Shown piece by piece: positions 12,601 through 26,300 of a stretch of 64,000 bases of DNA. Location of the stretch: NCBI GenBank assembly GCA_033239005.1, contig BSQZ01000028.1:7274411-7338410 (forward strand), written 5' to 3'. Below the pieces are notes generated by a model. It saw only the letters and a list, made by a program, of their open reading frames with translations. It did no database searches and was not told where the DNA came from. The stretch's first letter is position 1, and each line of letters opens with the position of its first letter. The stretch comes from Lamellibrachia satsuma. Taxonomy: Eukaryota > Annelida > Polychaeta > Sabellida > Siboglinidae. Both the position numbers and the translations under genes were made by a program.

Positions 12601-15600
12601 TTGATTACAATACAATTGGGTAGATTCAAATGATTGATTACAATACAATTGGGTAGATTCAAAACGGTTTCCAATGGCACTTTTGATGTAGTTTCAACAC
12701 AACAGAACTGTGGAAAATATGTTTGTATGTATCGTATAAACATGGTAGATGTATCGTGGTTCTTGTAAAATATAGTGAGTAATGCATCGTGAGAAAAATA
12801 TCGCGACTCATTGAGGCAGCCCCACTCATAGTGTCATAAAAATTACTGTAATATGATTGAAAACACACCGACTCACCAGTCTGCCATTGGAAGGGTTCGT
12901 CTCGATGTGCTGTTGCCCAACAGGGCCCCCACCCCACTCGGAATGATCGCCCCCTAAGCAACCCCGTGTCGATGACAACTTTGTTGCGGTCGGCAGTGAC
13001 AGACAGCTCCAGTGGTGGCACCCGGTGGTGTATGCGTGAACCAACGACCCGCTGAGGTTGAGCATGTTCTGGCATGCCACTAGGGAGTCGCATCTGTAGG
13101 GGCGGACTTGGCAGGAATGGCGGCAGTGTGTTTAGAGACGAATCTGTCAAGCAGAGAATTACACAGCATATGACAGCGACGTCATCAAAACAAAGGATTT
13201 TTTTACAACATTTAACCCGAGCATCACTGTAATATGCTAATGAGGTCAACCAGTCATTTGGCGGCCATTCGTGTTTGTTCCATGGTCATTCGGCTTCATC
13301 AGCTAGTGTCTTCATTAGTACAAGCCAAAATCATGTACAACTGCCGGTTTCCAAAGCGTTCAGTGGATGTTTGACGTAGATCAAGAAACAATCATATAAA
13401 CACGCATAGCGGTGCTAACAACTGTACCCAACTACAGTTCTGAGTTACGTAATTTATGTCAAAAATCTTTCAAATATTTGTTTACTTACAAACCATCACA
13501 AACCATCACCATGGCCCCCAGACATGGCCCCCAGGCATGCCTAAAATGTTCAGCCCCATACATGCAAAACTGCCGCCGGAGATACAAGGAAACAGACATA
13601 AATACATAGAGAGTTACAAACTACTTACACGATAACAGTTATTAGTAATCTTACTCATGCTGACTACATTGTCACTATCAAGGAACATAACTCCACCTGG
13701 TACGACATTGCCAAGAGACATTGATGAGGTGAAGGGTGAAGAAGCCTGCAGTCTATCCACCCCACCCTGCCATGTCATTGACGTCTTCACCATCAATACA
13801 GCATGGCTCCCATTCCTAGTGTAGGGAGGAGGCTTCGGCCTACTCCAGTCAGACCCTGTAGTTTACATCAAGAGCAGACACAATCATTATTAAAGGTCCT
13901 TCCTCAATTCAACTGTTTCGCTTGTCTTCATTCACATTCATTTCAAATTTAACCTATCTACTATCCACTCATTTCACGACAAGTTTAACCTATCCAATAA
14001 CCCCCTAAGACAAGCTAGCTAGTATCTACTAAGACATGCTAGTGCTAGTATCCATTAAGACATGCTAGCCCATTTTAATTTTTTTTATTTATGAAATCAT
14101 AGGATTTATTATACACCAGTCTAGGTCAAAATTGGCAAAAAACAGCAAACGTGGTCTGGCTCTATATACAATAACAGTTGCACAATCTGATGATCAAAGT
14201 AAATTCTTTCAATGATTTTAACAAAAGCATACATTCTTTTATTAAACCGACTGTGTATATTACTTACACTATTCACACATGACAGATATTAACATCAACA
14301 AACCTAATTCGCAATGGACTAAACCAAAGGAAGAGAGTGTTTTAATGAAATGAAGAGGAATAATAAAAGGAATATTTTCCTAAATGATCATCTCAGAATG
14401 GCACATTACAACTCTGCAGCATGCAACTACAGAGATCACACCATCCAAGGCCTGTTTCCACGAAAACTACTAAATGTAGGACTTCTTGAGAAACATACCT
14501 GATTCCATGTCTTCCTCGTCACCAAAGAATGATGCCTTCTTGAGCTGGATGTCCTCAGCAAACACCCCCATGCTGTCCGCCAGACGGTATGAGGCAGGCA
14601 CGGGCATCTGGTCTGAGCCATCGTCAGCATCCACTGAACAACACCGGTTAATGTTTGAAACTTGCACATCCCATTTTCACTATCTCACCAGAAGGAAAAC
14701 GTTCAATTTATACTGCGTCCCTCTGACAATTGTTGCTCAGAATGCGTTACACTTCCCTTGACAGACCTGTTCACACAAACACCATTTCAATTTCTACTGA
14801 AACATCCAGCCAAATGCTTGTGAGTACCAGGGCAGTAGGCCAACGATGACACAACAACAACAGGAACTTTCTAAGAAATAGGTAAAACCACAATATACGT
14901 TCTCACCAGCTGCTGCCGTTATTACATAGTTACCAGCTTTCACTCAAACACCTTTGAAGTTGAAACAGCTGGTACAACAACAGACAGACCCGGGGTAGTC
15001 TTTTTAATCTGCTGCAGTACATGCAACGTTATGCATGGTTATACATAAAACGTCATACAAACAAAACTTCTCAACATATTTGAATCATTTTAGCTTTATT
15101 GTATAGCCTACATGTATGGCTACATTACTCCCACTGGGTGTATGGACATTCAGCCACCCAGTTACTATCTGGTAGCATGGTAATATTTGTTTATCTTTGT
15201 TTTCCGTTTTGACGAAATTCATATAATAATATTCCCATGATTACATAATGTGATGTATTTATTATCATTGCATTACATTAAATAAAATTATACCTCACTC
15301 ATTCATTTGTGATAATTATTAGCAAAGTTCTAACTTTTTTTGTACAACCCATTTAAATTGCTCCTAATTGTGTGCACTACAGAAATTCGTCACAAGAAAA
15401 CGATTTGGGTTCTTGTCTTAACAGAGGGTACATGATTTTTGCTTATATAAACACATTAGACAATGTCCACAAGGCCTCACCCCCTGTAGTTGCATAATCT
15501 GTCTTGGAAAGGAAAGCATGCTGTGTGTCTGTGGCTGTAGCAGTGCTAATTATTATTTGCTGAGAGGGTGGATTAGCACCTGTCCAGGGCTCTGTGTACT

Positions 15601-18600
15601 TTAAGGGTATCTAACTAGAATACAAACTGGTACAGTATTAAACAACTGAGTCAACATACTGAATTGGTAACAACTAGCACAAGCTCTAAGTGGACTTTAA
15701 CTCAGGGCTTCTGACTTGAAAAGATACTTCCTCTGGAAGACAAGTTTGTGTGGCTTCACTTCATTCAGAAAGGGAATAGCTCAAACATACACAATGTCAT
15801 AAAATATTTGACTATCAGGCTATCTGGTGTCAATACAGCTACACAAGTGTGCGCACTTTTTGTTTTGTATTATAAAAACATACAAAACTTTGTTGATCTT
15901 GATGCTTGTAAACATTTATTTGTGTTAAATTCATATAAATCAGCGATTAAAAAAATGGAAGTAAACAAATCATAATTCAATGATTTTTTTTTGGAGTGAT
16001 TTAAATCATGATTTAAATCAATGATTTAAATTAAATGATTTAAATCAAACAACCCTGGTAGTGGGAGTCACATTTCAATGGCCACTTTGCTATAGTAAAG
16101 TGACCTGGGGTCACAATTGTATATAGAAAAGTTACCTGGGGTTCACCTTTCTATGGGGTCACTTGCTTAGCACCTAAATCCTCAGGAATCCAAGCTCAAG
16201 GTGCAACAAACAAGAATCGTTAAGCATGATATCTTACAAAAGTCATCATCAGAACGATGGACTGAAGAGGCTTTAAGCAGAAATGCAATTTTGAAAAAAG
16301 TTTTTTGTGAAAGGTAGCTATAGTTTCAGGTGATTTTAAAGTGACGGGGAGTTTATTCCAGAGTTTGAACGCAGCTACAGAGAGAGAATGTGCTTGCCCT
16401 TGATAAGTTTAGTTTTAGGAAGAAAATGTTCTTGTGAGATATATTGTATAGGACCTAAGTACGTCTTCACCAATAGAATTGCGTGCAGGCATGGAGCTTA
16501 CTATGTTAAGGACATAAAACGTATTGAGTTAGTGCAGTGCTGAGCAACTCATTTCGTGCCATCCTTGAAACACAAGTCATATGAAGAAAGGTTGCGAGCT
16601 CTGGGAATTTACTCAATGCAAGCTCGTAGATGGAGGGGATACTTTAACGAAACATTCAAATTGATTAATGGAATTACTAAAGTGGAAATTCTTTAAACTT
16701 GCTAAGTCTGACTGCACCAGGGGCCATTTGTTTAAGATTCGTAAAGCACAAAATAGACAACTAGAAAGACACAACTCCTTTAGCCACAGAGTGATCGATC
16801 GATGGTATAGCTTGCCAGAAAATTGTGCATCAGTCAAAAGTGTGATAGAATTCAAGATGCTACTTGACTATCTATGGGAACAAAACGGAGGTGGGTATTT
16901 AATAGGTTAAGCCTATGTGTAACCCATTAGACTAAAAGTACAAGTAGAAAGAGACAACTAACTGGAGAGACTGCTTTCTGACATGTCATTGTCCTCAGTC
17001 TGCTTCCTTTCCACCCGTCCATCCTGCGATGGGACACTATTGGGGATGACCACCTGCTCCTCACTCGTGTCCATATTCCTGGCAGTGTTCTCCCCTGCAC
17101 TGGCCAGCACCTTTCCCTTCTGCAACAACAATGGGTCAAGAATAACAACTACAACAGTTATAATGGTACATTCTTATATAATGCGGTATCCAGTCCTTGG
17201 GACTGCTCAAAGCTCAGAGTTTCTTATTGTTGGTACACAAAAGCAGCGTGGTAAACTTGATTGTTTTTTTCCAACATTTATGCTGAGCAGAATTTCACAC
17301 CGGCTGTCTCGGAATGTAAGAGTCACCTTTGATAATAATTTTTATTTTAGACAGCATGTGACCATCTTAACAAAATGAGTCACATGTTTCAATATGAATG
17401 TATAGAGTTATTAGTATCATTGAAAAGAGCAGAATCTCACTTTCACATCATGCAACCAGATATCTCGACTCTAGCCGAAGCTATGTTTCGCTACACATGT
17501 ATGGGTAAGAAATCTTCAAACTGAGAAATCTGTTGTAAAAGTTTAGTATGTTTATTACCATAGCTACCTTGGTTACCAAGCATATATCTGGACCACTTGA
17601 AGATAAAGGCATCCTCACGACATTCTACTAATATCTTTGTCAGAAAAAAAATACCAACAAAATTAATTGTCATGTAATTACTGCCATTGTTAAGGAATGT
17701 CAAAAGTAGAAGCACTACACCACCAGTGTTATAATGTGATACGCTTTAGTTGAGCACTTGAGATAATTGTTACTAGTGACCTTCGTTTATAAAACACAGT
17801 TGGGTCAGTAAGAAATTACTTGATTTTAGTGATTTAAAAAATAATATAGTGTATAGTGTCTCGCTTACTGTCCTGCTGGTCAGACGGCCCAGAAACGGGG
17901 ACAGTCGCACACTCAGTCGGACACGTTTGGCGGGTTCAACGACCTCGCCCCCTGCCCCGCAAAACGACCATAGTGTCTTGCTCACTGTCCTGCTGGATGG
18001 ATGGCCCAGCAACGGGGACAGTTTCATGCTCAATCGGACACAACAACCTGCCTACATCGAATGCCATTCTCTACTTGCTATGTAGGTCAGCTGTATGATG
18101 TGGTAGAAATGCGCATGTGTCCATGGACATTATTTAAATGACTTCATCGCTGTGCCAATCAAATAATTTTCCTAGATCAAGTGGTAGCAACAAGCCGGAT
18201 TTGTTTACACAGCCGGGCAAACAGTGCCTGCCTTTCACGCCCTCCTATTCCACACATTCATAACACATTTTACTGCGATGACCATATATGGAAAGATGAG
18301 ATGAAAAGCTTTGTAATGATACCAGATTCGTGAGGGACCATCCACAAATTACGGACAAAAAAGCAATTAATAAAAGCCATTTTCGGCCTTGCTTTATGGA
18401 AGCAAAGCAGAAGACATCGAACAGCTGTTGAACAAAAGTCAAAAGTAATACTAAAATACATCAATAATAATATATTTTATTTTATATAGCACCTGATCCA
18501 ATTTTAAATTGTTCCTGGCGCTTTACAAGATAAGTAGTTCTATAATTGCTAAAGTATTTCACAAAGTTGCCGCAGCCACCGCAAACGAGCTGTCCCCAGT

Positions 18601-20254
18601 TTTGACATGACTCCGCCGAACAGTTAACATGTTATTGCTGGCAGAGCACAGGGCTCTTGCTGGTGTGTATAGGCACACAAGATCAGACAGGTATTTTGGC
18701 GCATCGCCGTGCACAGCTTTATATGTAAACACAAACAGCTTAAAGTCAATGCTGCGTGCTACAGGCATCCAGTGAGGAATACACAGCAGAGGCATGGTGC
18801 CACCACTCTGTGAGCAGCGTAGGATCAATCTAGCGGCTGAATTGTGCATTTTCTGAAGTCGAGCGATGTTGGTAACAGTAGTGCAGTATAGAAGCGAATT
18901 GCAGTAGTCAAACTACAATGTAATAATGGGATTGACGACACACTTCTTTGTCAATTGTTGGGAGATAATGGCTGATCTTATTAATATGACGGAGCTGGAA
19001 TGTGCACGCACTGACGATGTTTGACATTTGTTTCATAAAATGGAGGTGTCTATCTATGATGACATCAAGTGTACAAACATATCATTACACTGTCGACAAC
19101 GAGTGCATAACGGAGATATTCTGTTTTATTGTCGGTCATGCACAGGCAATTTGATGTCATCCAATGTTTGACAATATCAAGGCAGTCCTCCATACGTTGC
19201 AGAGTAGCACCTAATGGTGTTGCAGTGAGATCAATATGACAATACAACTGCAAATCATCCACGTAATGATGAAAGTAACGTCCATGCGCTCTGATTATAT
19301 CCCCGATGGGTTATACGTACAACGAGAATAGCAATGGTCCAAGCACCGAACCCTGTGGGACATCCCATGTCAAACATGTTGTGCTCGATGATGCATCACA
19401 AACGAATTGTTATCTTGTGGTTGATTGTATCAAAACATAACCAAACAGACAGTAGCTCCTCAATCCAATTGTTTACAACTGGAACTGCTTATCGATTAGG
19501 AACTGCTACTTTTGTTTTAGTGTGCTGCTGAGCTTGGGTTTCCCGAGGATGTTAGCGCAACAGAAGTATTTTATATTGTGTTGTATTCCAACACCAACTC
19601 AACTCTTCTGTGAAGCATTCAGCCACACTGCAATTACTGTGTGAAGACTATTTGTTTACATATCCAGAACTAGCTGAGTGAACCGAGGCAGTGCAAAGTG
19701 AATGACAGCAAGATGACACGAACATGGATTCTCTCGATCGAGTTATATTCTCCAACACCCTCAAGTGCCTTACATACGTAATGTTGTAATCACAACAATT
19801 AGTTAATTTAAAACTGCAATTAAAAATAGATGCGTCAAAAAAGCACATAATCCGACAGTTGTAGTTAAAAACAATTAAAGCAAAGTGGTGCCACAACCAG
19901 TCAAACTGCCATTACAATGGGGATCTTCAAACTGCCATTACAATGGGGATCTTCAAACTGCCATTACAACGGGGATCTTCAAACTGCCATTACAATGGGG
20001 ATCTTCAAACTGCCATTACAATGGGGATCTTCAAACTGCCATTACAACGGGGATCTTCAAACTGCCATTACAATGGGGATCTTCAAACTGCCATTACAAT
20101 GGGGATCTTCAAACTGCCATTACAATGGGGATCTTCAAACTCAAAATACAATGCAGGCCCATATTGAGAAAAGTGATTCCCGGCCCCTCTCTGATGTTTT
20201 AACTGGAACAGTCCGAAGCTTCGCACCGTATTGATTGGTGTACCACATTACCTT

Positions 20255-20321
<67 letters not shown>

Positions 20322-23300
20322 TGTTGGTGAGGAGTCAGTTTCAGCTGCTTTGGTTTGCTTGTCTTCACAACCGTTGTATCTTCATCATCAGAGTCATCCA
20401 GAAGGCCATACTTGGAGAAGTGTTTCACCTAGCACAACATCATTCAGCACGCAATAAACTCCATCACAACACTCACTGACTAAGGCACACATATCAATTA
20501 TGAGAGAACAAGAGATGGGCATTATTTCTTGCAACCAGCAAAAGTTAAGCTCATACTACTACTTTCTTAAATGGTAAATCAGCTCGAAGCCATATTTATT
20601 ATGGTTTATAAAAATTTATAAATTGCTACAATTCCAATACAACATTGATTGGTTTAAACTGGGTTAAGAAACTTACCATACTAAAAGGAAACATTACAAT
20701 ATACAATATATAATTTCATTATCTCCAAGTTCAATAACTTGAATACCCATTATAACTGGAACCGTGAGCCTGGTCCAGCCAGAATGCCCCGCCTTGTGTA
20801 AACTAACCTGATCACATGTGTTTCCCCGGTGTCTCCAACTTCAAGTTAACAAAGTTGTACTGTATATTGATAACATGTAGGTGCTACATGCGAGAGAAGG
20901 CATTTATGCATGTTATTCAACATCAATCAAACAATTTTCAGCACTAATATGCTTCAATAGTTAGCAACAAAATAATTTTTTTCCTACCATATTAATAATA
21001 CATTTATTGTATATACAGCAGTTTTCTTGAAAGCTAAATTTTAACTCCAAAAAATCATGTATAATAAAATACATATAAAACTGTGTTACATCTAATAAAA
21101 TGTCTTTAAAAATTACAACTTCACTTAATTCTATAGGAAATAGGTTAAGAAATTAAACTGGCCTAACCTCAAACACCCAGGAGCCTGTCTCTGGTCGGTA
21201 GTCAATGAATGTAGCTCCAATCTTGGTGGATGCTCGCTCCAGCTTCTCCTGATAATCCATCTCTTGAAGGCGCCTTGGACTCTACATACACACATACGCA
21301 CACACATATGCATGAATGCATGCATGCATGCACAAGAAGAATGTAAAGGTAAAAGATGGTAATCCTGATAAAGGGATGATAACCCCCCCTCCTGAATCTC
21401 CTGGCAGTCTACATACAGATAAGTAAAGTACAACAATCTCATCCTGATAATCCAAAAGATATCTGGTATTCTACATGCATGCTCACACAAGCATATCCAT
21501 GACTAGGTAATCTTATTTTAATCCAGCTACAGTATGTATGCTATGCTATTCCAGCTCAACGCTTTGCATCTCGGGCACCAAACTTTCAGCAGTTCATCTA
21601 TGACCCCACGAAGAAGTTTTGACACTTTTTTATTTTTTTGGTAATTCACCTCATTTATTACCCTTTCTAAGAACAATTGAATTACCCATTGCATTTATTA
21701 CATACAATTGGTCACAATGTTAAGCGAACAATTACGTCTCTCCGACCATCAAACACTACTCTAAATGCAGGTATTACATCAACATTTAGAGAGTTGGATT
21801 CAAAGAAGCCATCAAGATACTGACTGGCAGTACCAAGTACCAAAGCACAAATGAATATATAATATATTTTAAAAACATATAATTTATGTGTCTTGAAATT
21901 CTGTAAATATATATATTGACCAAGTTATTCCATCCGGAGGATGGGCATTCTTGCATTTTTGTCAAGATAATTCATCTCCTGAAAATGGCCATATTCTGGT
22001 GCAAAAATAAAGGTATGACAATGATGTCAAGAAGCCACTCACTTTGATGGGGGTGTGAGCAGACTTGTCGATGGGCCACACACTGTCTAGAGTCACTTGG
22101 GCCTTCTTATTAAACCCTTCTCCCACAAGGGGCTTGTTATCATCATCCGGGTACACAGTGATCTCCTTGCGTCGGAAGTGCACTGTCAATACATCTCAGC
22201 AGCATTAACCCTTGAGGATATCACCATGTACCATGTTGCTACAAGTGTTACTGTCACATGTCTTGTTGTTACAAGTGTCACAGGTTTTATTGTTATATGT
22301 GTCACATGTCTAGTTGTTACAAGCATCGCATGTTTAGTTGTTACAAGTGTCACATGTCTATTTGTTACAAGTGTCACATGTCTAGTTGTTACAAGTGTCG
22401 CAACCTATTAAGGTTTTTGAGAATAAAGTTGAATTGAAGTTGTTACAAGCATATCTAGATGCTACAAGAGTCACATTTCTAGTTGTTACAAGTGTTGCAT
22501 GTCTAGTTGTTACAAGCATCAGTTGTCTAGTTGTTACAAGTGTCACATTTCTAGTTGTTACAAGTGTTGCATGTCTAGTTGTTACAAGCATCAGTTGTCT
22601 AGTTGTTACAAGTGTCACATTTCTAGTTGTTACAAGTGTTGCATGTCTAGTTGTTACAAGCATCAGTTGTCTAGTTGTTACAAGTGTCACATTTCTAGTT
22701 GTTACAAATGTTGAATGTCTTGTTGTTACAAGCATCACATGTCTAGCCGCATGTCTAATTGTTACACGATGTCTAGTTGCTACAAACGTCACGTCTTGTT
22801 GCTACAAACATCACTTCCAGTTGTTACAAGCATCATGTCTTGTTGTTATAATGCCTACATCTATGTTGCTACAGTTGTAACTATGCCTGTGTACACAGTG
22901 GCTCACCTATAGCATCAAGGTTTGCATTTGCAGCGTCTGTGAGTCCAGGCCAGAGCACGTTGCCGTAGCCCTCGCGACCCACAACAAAGTTCTCCACAAT
23001 ACACCGACCGTTCTCATCGACCATGTTGCCCAACTCCTCCAGAGCCGGCAGAGTGTAGTAGCCAGGTCGTGTCAGCTGGATACCAGCGGGGTGGACCATG
23101 CTGTTGTCTTCATCCTGAGCACAACACCAACAATGTAGTAGTTCACTCCAACAGAGTGAATTCCATTTATATTTGGAACTTACCTGAATTCATTCATTCT
23201 TCTTCTCCCTCCCTGATTTCTTGTGAAGTGTGGACCACATAATTTGTTCCGTGCTCTCTACGAGTTGTCTCCATCTATTGTGATCTTCTGACATTCTCAC

Positions 23301-26300
23301 CGATTCTCGGGTGTTCACCCCTACCTTTTTGAGATCTCTCCTAACACTATCTCTCAATCTAAATTACGGTCTTCCTCTTCTACCACCCTTTTCAGTGTTT
23401 ACGACTTCTGAATTCATTCAGTATAGCATCAACATTCAATAAGTTGTGATAACTAAGATTAGCTAATCATCACAACTTGTATGGAATTCCAGACTTGCTT
23501 TCAACATGTCAATAAATGTGATAGCTTCATGCCTCCTATGTATTTAGAACTTTCTGACATGTAAACGTTACCAGTGTAGCTGTAACACACTGACCTCTTG
23601 CAAGGAGGTCTTGGGTGAATCCTGCTCTGGGACCTGCTTCCCCTGAAGGAGCCGGTTCAGCTTACTCAGGTTCGACGTGAGAGGTGCACGGGGGTTCAAC
23701 TCCTCAATGGTGTTGTCCAGATTCCTAAACAATAACAAATAATGCATGAGCACATGGTAGTAATGAACCACTATGGGAAAGAACTAGTGCTGTTCGTTAT
23801 CACGGATCTGTACAGTTCTCAATTATCATTTATTCACGGTACTGGTCTGCCACGATTCCAGTGTGGGAGACTGGCAGTTGTCTTGTCTTAACAAATTATT
23901 TTATCCTAACTTTACAAAAATGTAAATTTTTCAATCGAATATAATGCATATGTCAAAATAAAGCCGTTCAGTATTCTGCTACCAGAAAAACAGATTTCCT
24001 ACCATGTTACAAAAGCTCATTTTAATCTCTGAAATGGGTTGTGTGACAGTAATTATTGTTTAGAAAACTCACATAATTATATATATATATATATATCTAG
24101 TGAAAATAAATAAAATGAGCTGTTAATGAAACTGAATATATCAGCACAAAAACGAATAAAAGATGACTAATACGGGCAAAGGGTTGGAATATGTGGGGTA
24201 TATAGAGTGGGGTGTACAGCCATACATACTTGGCAACACTGTGGTGTGCTGATAGTTCATCCTCAGTGGCTGCACGACTTGCAAACCCTGGCTTCTCCTG
24301 ACTTCCTCCAGTCCTGCAACACATTCAGCAGAATGCTTACTTTACTGTAACATATTCAACAGAATGTTTACTTTACTGTAACAGATTCAGCATAGTTTTT
24401 AATTTACTGTAACAGATTCAGCAGAATGTTTACTTTAACAGATGCAGCAGAATGTTTACTTTACTGTAACACATTCAACAACATTTTGCGATAAAAAACT
24501 TTAAAGAGAATGTACAATGATTTTCATTGGTTGATTGATACAAAGCTAGTTGGGGGTTTGTATGATTAAAATGCCCACATTCTCTTTGAGACTTTGACAT
24601 TCAATGACAGACCAATAATTGGGATATAACGTGGATAACGTGGGACTGTGACAGTCAATGACAGACTAATAAATGGTATAAAGTGGGACTGTGACAGTCA
24701 ATGACAGACCAATAAATGGTATAAAGTGGGACTGTGACAGTCAATGACAGACCAACAAATGGTATAACGTGGGACTGTGACAGTCAATGACAGACCAATA
24801 AATGGTATAAAGTGGGACTGTGACAGTCAATGAGAGACCAATAAATGGTATAACGTGGGACTGAGACAGTGAACGACAGACCAATAAATGGTATAAAGTG
24901 GGACTGTGACAGTGAATGACAGACCAATAAATAGTATAACGTGGGACTGTGACAGTGAATGACAGACCAATAAATGGTATAAAGTTGGACTTTAACAGTC
25001 AATGACAGACCAATAAATGGTATAAAGTGGGACTGTGACAGTGAATGACAGACCAATAAATGGTATAACGTGGGACTGTGACAGTGAATGACAGATCAAT
25101 AAATGGTATAAAGTGGGACTGTGACAGTCAATGACAGACCAATAAATGGTATAACGTGGGACTGAGACAGTCAATGACAGACCAATAAATGGTATAAAGT
25201 GGGACTGTGACAGTCAATGACAGACCAATAAATGGTATAACGTGGGACTGTGACAGTGAATGACAGACCAATAAATGGTATAAAGTTGGACTTTAACAGT
25301 GAATGACAGACCAATAAATGGTATAACGTGGGACTGTGACAGTGAATGACAGACCAATAAATGGTATAAAGTTGGACTTTAACAGTCAATGACTTGCCAA
25401 TAAATCATTCAGTGAATAACTTTATAGTTAACTTTCAAAAATTAAGATTTATTGTTCTGTCATTTTAACATTTTAACCTTAAAACAGCACAGACATTAAT
25501 TAACTATTTGGTTTTTAACACCTGGAAGATGTATAGAAAGTGTCATCACACATTGAATTCTCCTCAAAATTCATATCTTATCTCATCGATGTACAAAATA
25601 TGACAGTGTAACTTGAAGTTAAATGGTCATGGAAAAATATTTGAAATACAGAACTTTTTATTGACTCTGAAAAACTCAGTTACCTGGCTAACTACATAGC
25701 AATTACAGTGACCTTCCAAGACATTACACAATATGTTACACAAGAAAAAAATTTACATTTGTAGTTATGTTTTTGACATAAATGTTCAATATTATTATCA
25801 AATGATACAAAAGTGCTTCAGATAGAGTGCAATCTCAGAAATACACATTCACTTATAAAACTAGTCAAATGTGATCTTCATTTTTGTAATTCATCATGTT
25901 CATTCAATTGTGTCCTCATGTAAGGTAGTTGGCAGAATTGATTTAGCCACGTCATGGATATTTCTGCCTTGACTCACCTGGTTGAGAGATGGGGCCCACA
26001 GCAGGTTACATATTTACTGCCCGTACGAGATCTTTTACTCCTGGCACAGACATATTTACTGCCCGTGCGAGATCTTTTACTCCTGACACAGACATTGGGT
26101 AGAAGGGACCAATGGATTTTACTATTTCATCCGAAAGAAACAATCAAAGTGGGGTGAACAAAGTTGCCTAAGCTTCGAAACAGCAGTATGGTGGACTCAA
26201 ACCTCGGTTCTCTTGGCAGTCCAGCGTTCTAACCGCTGAGCCACTGCGCCCCTTTAATTCATCAGTTGCAATGAACAAAGCAAAGTTGTGTTACAATTTG

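Noticed and set aside
12180..12743. Minus-strand 11-residue repeat protein in two frames
   Set aside because: A product of the 33-bp minisatellite; two overlapping frames being open is expected and it lies inside a NUP96 intron.
20231..20479. Plus-strand polyleucine frame
   Set aside because: The antisense of the CAG/polyQ exon, whose conserved HFSKYGL and splice borders fix the coding strand.
22386..22880. Frames over the 24-bp array on both strands
   Set aside because: The period is a multiple of 3, so all are open by default; they sit in the intron between two well-supported exons.
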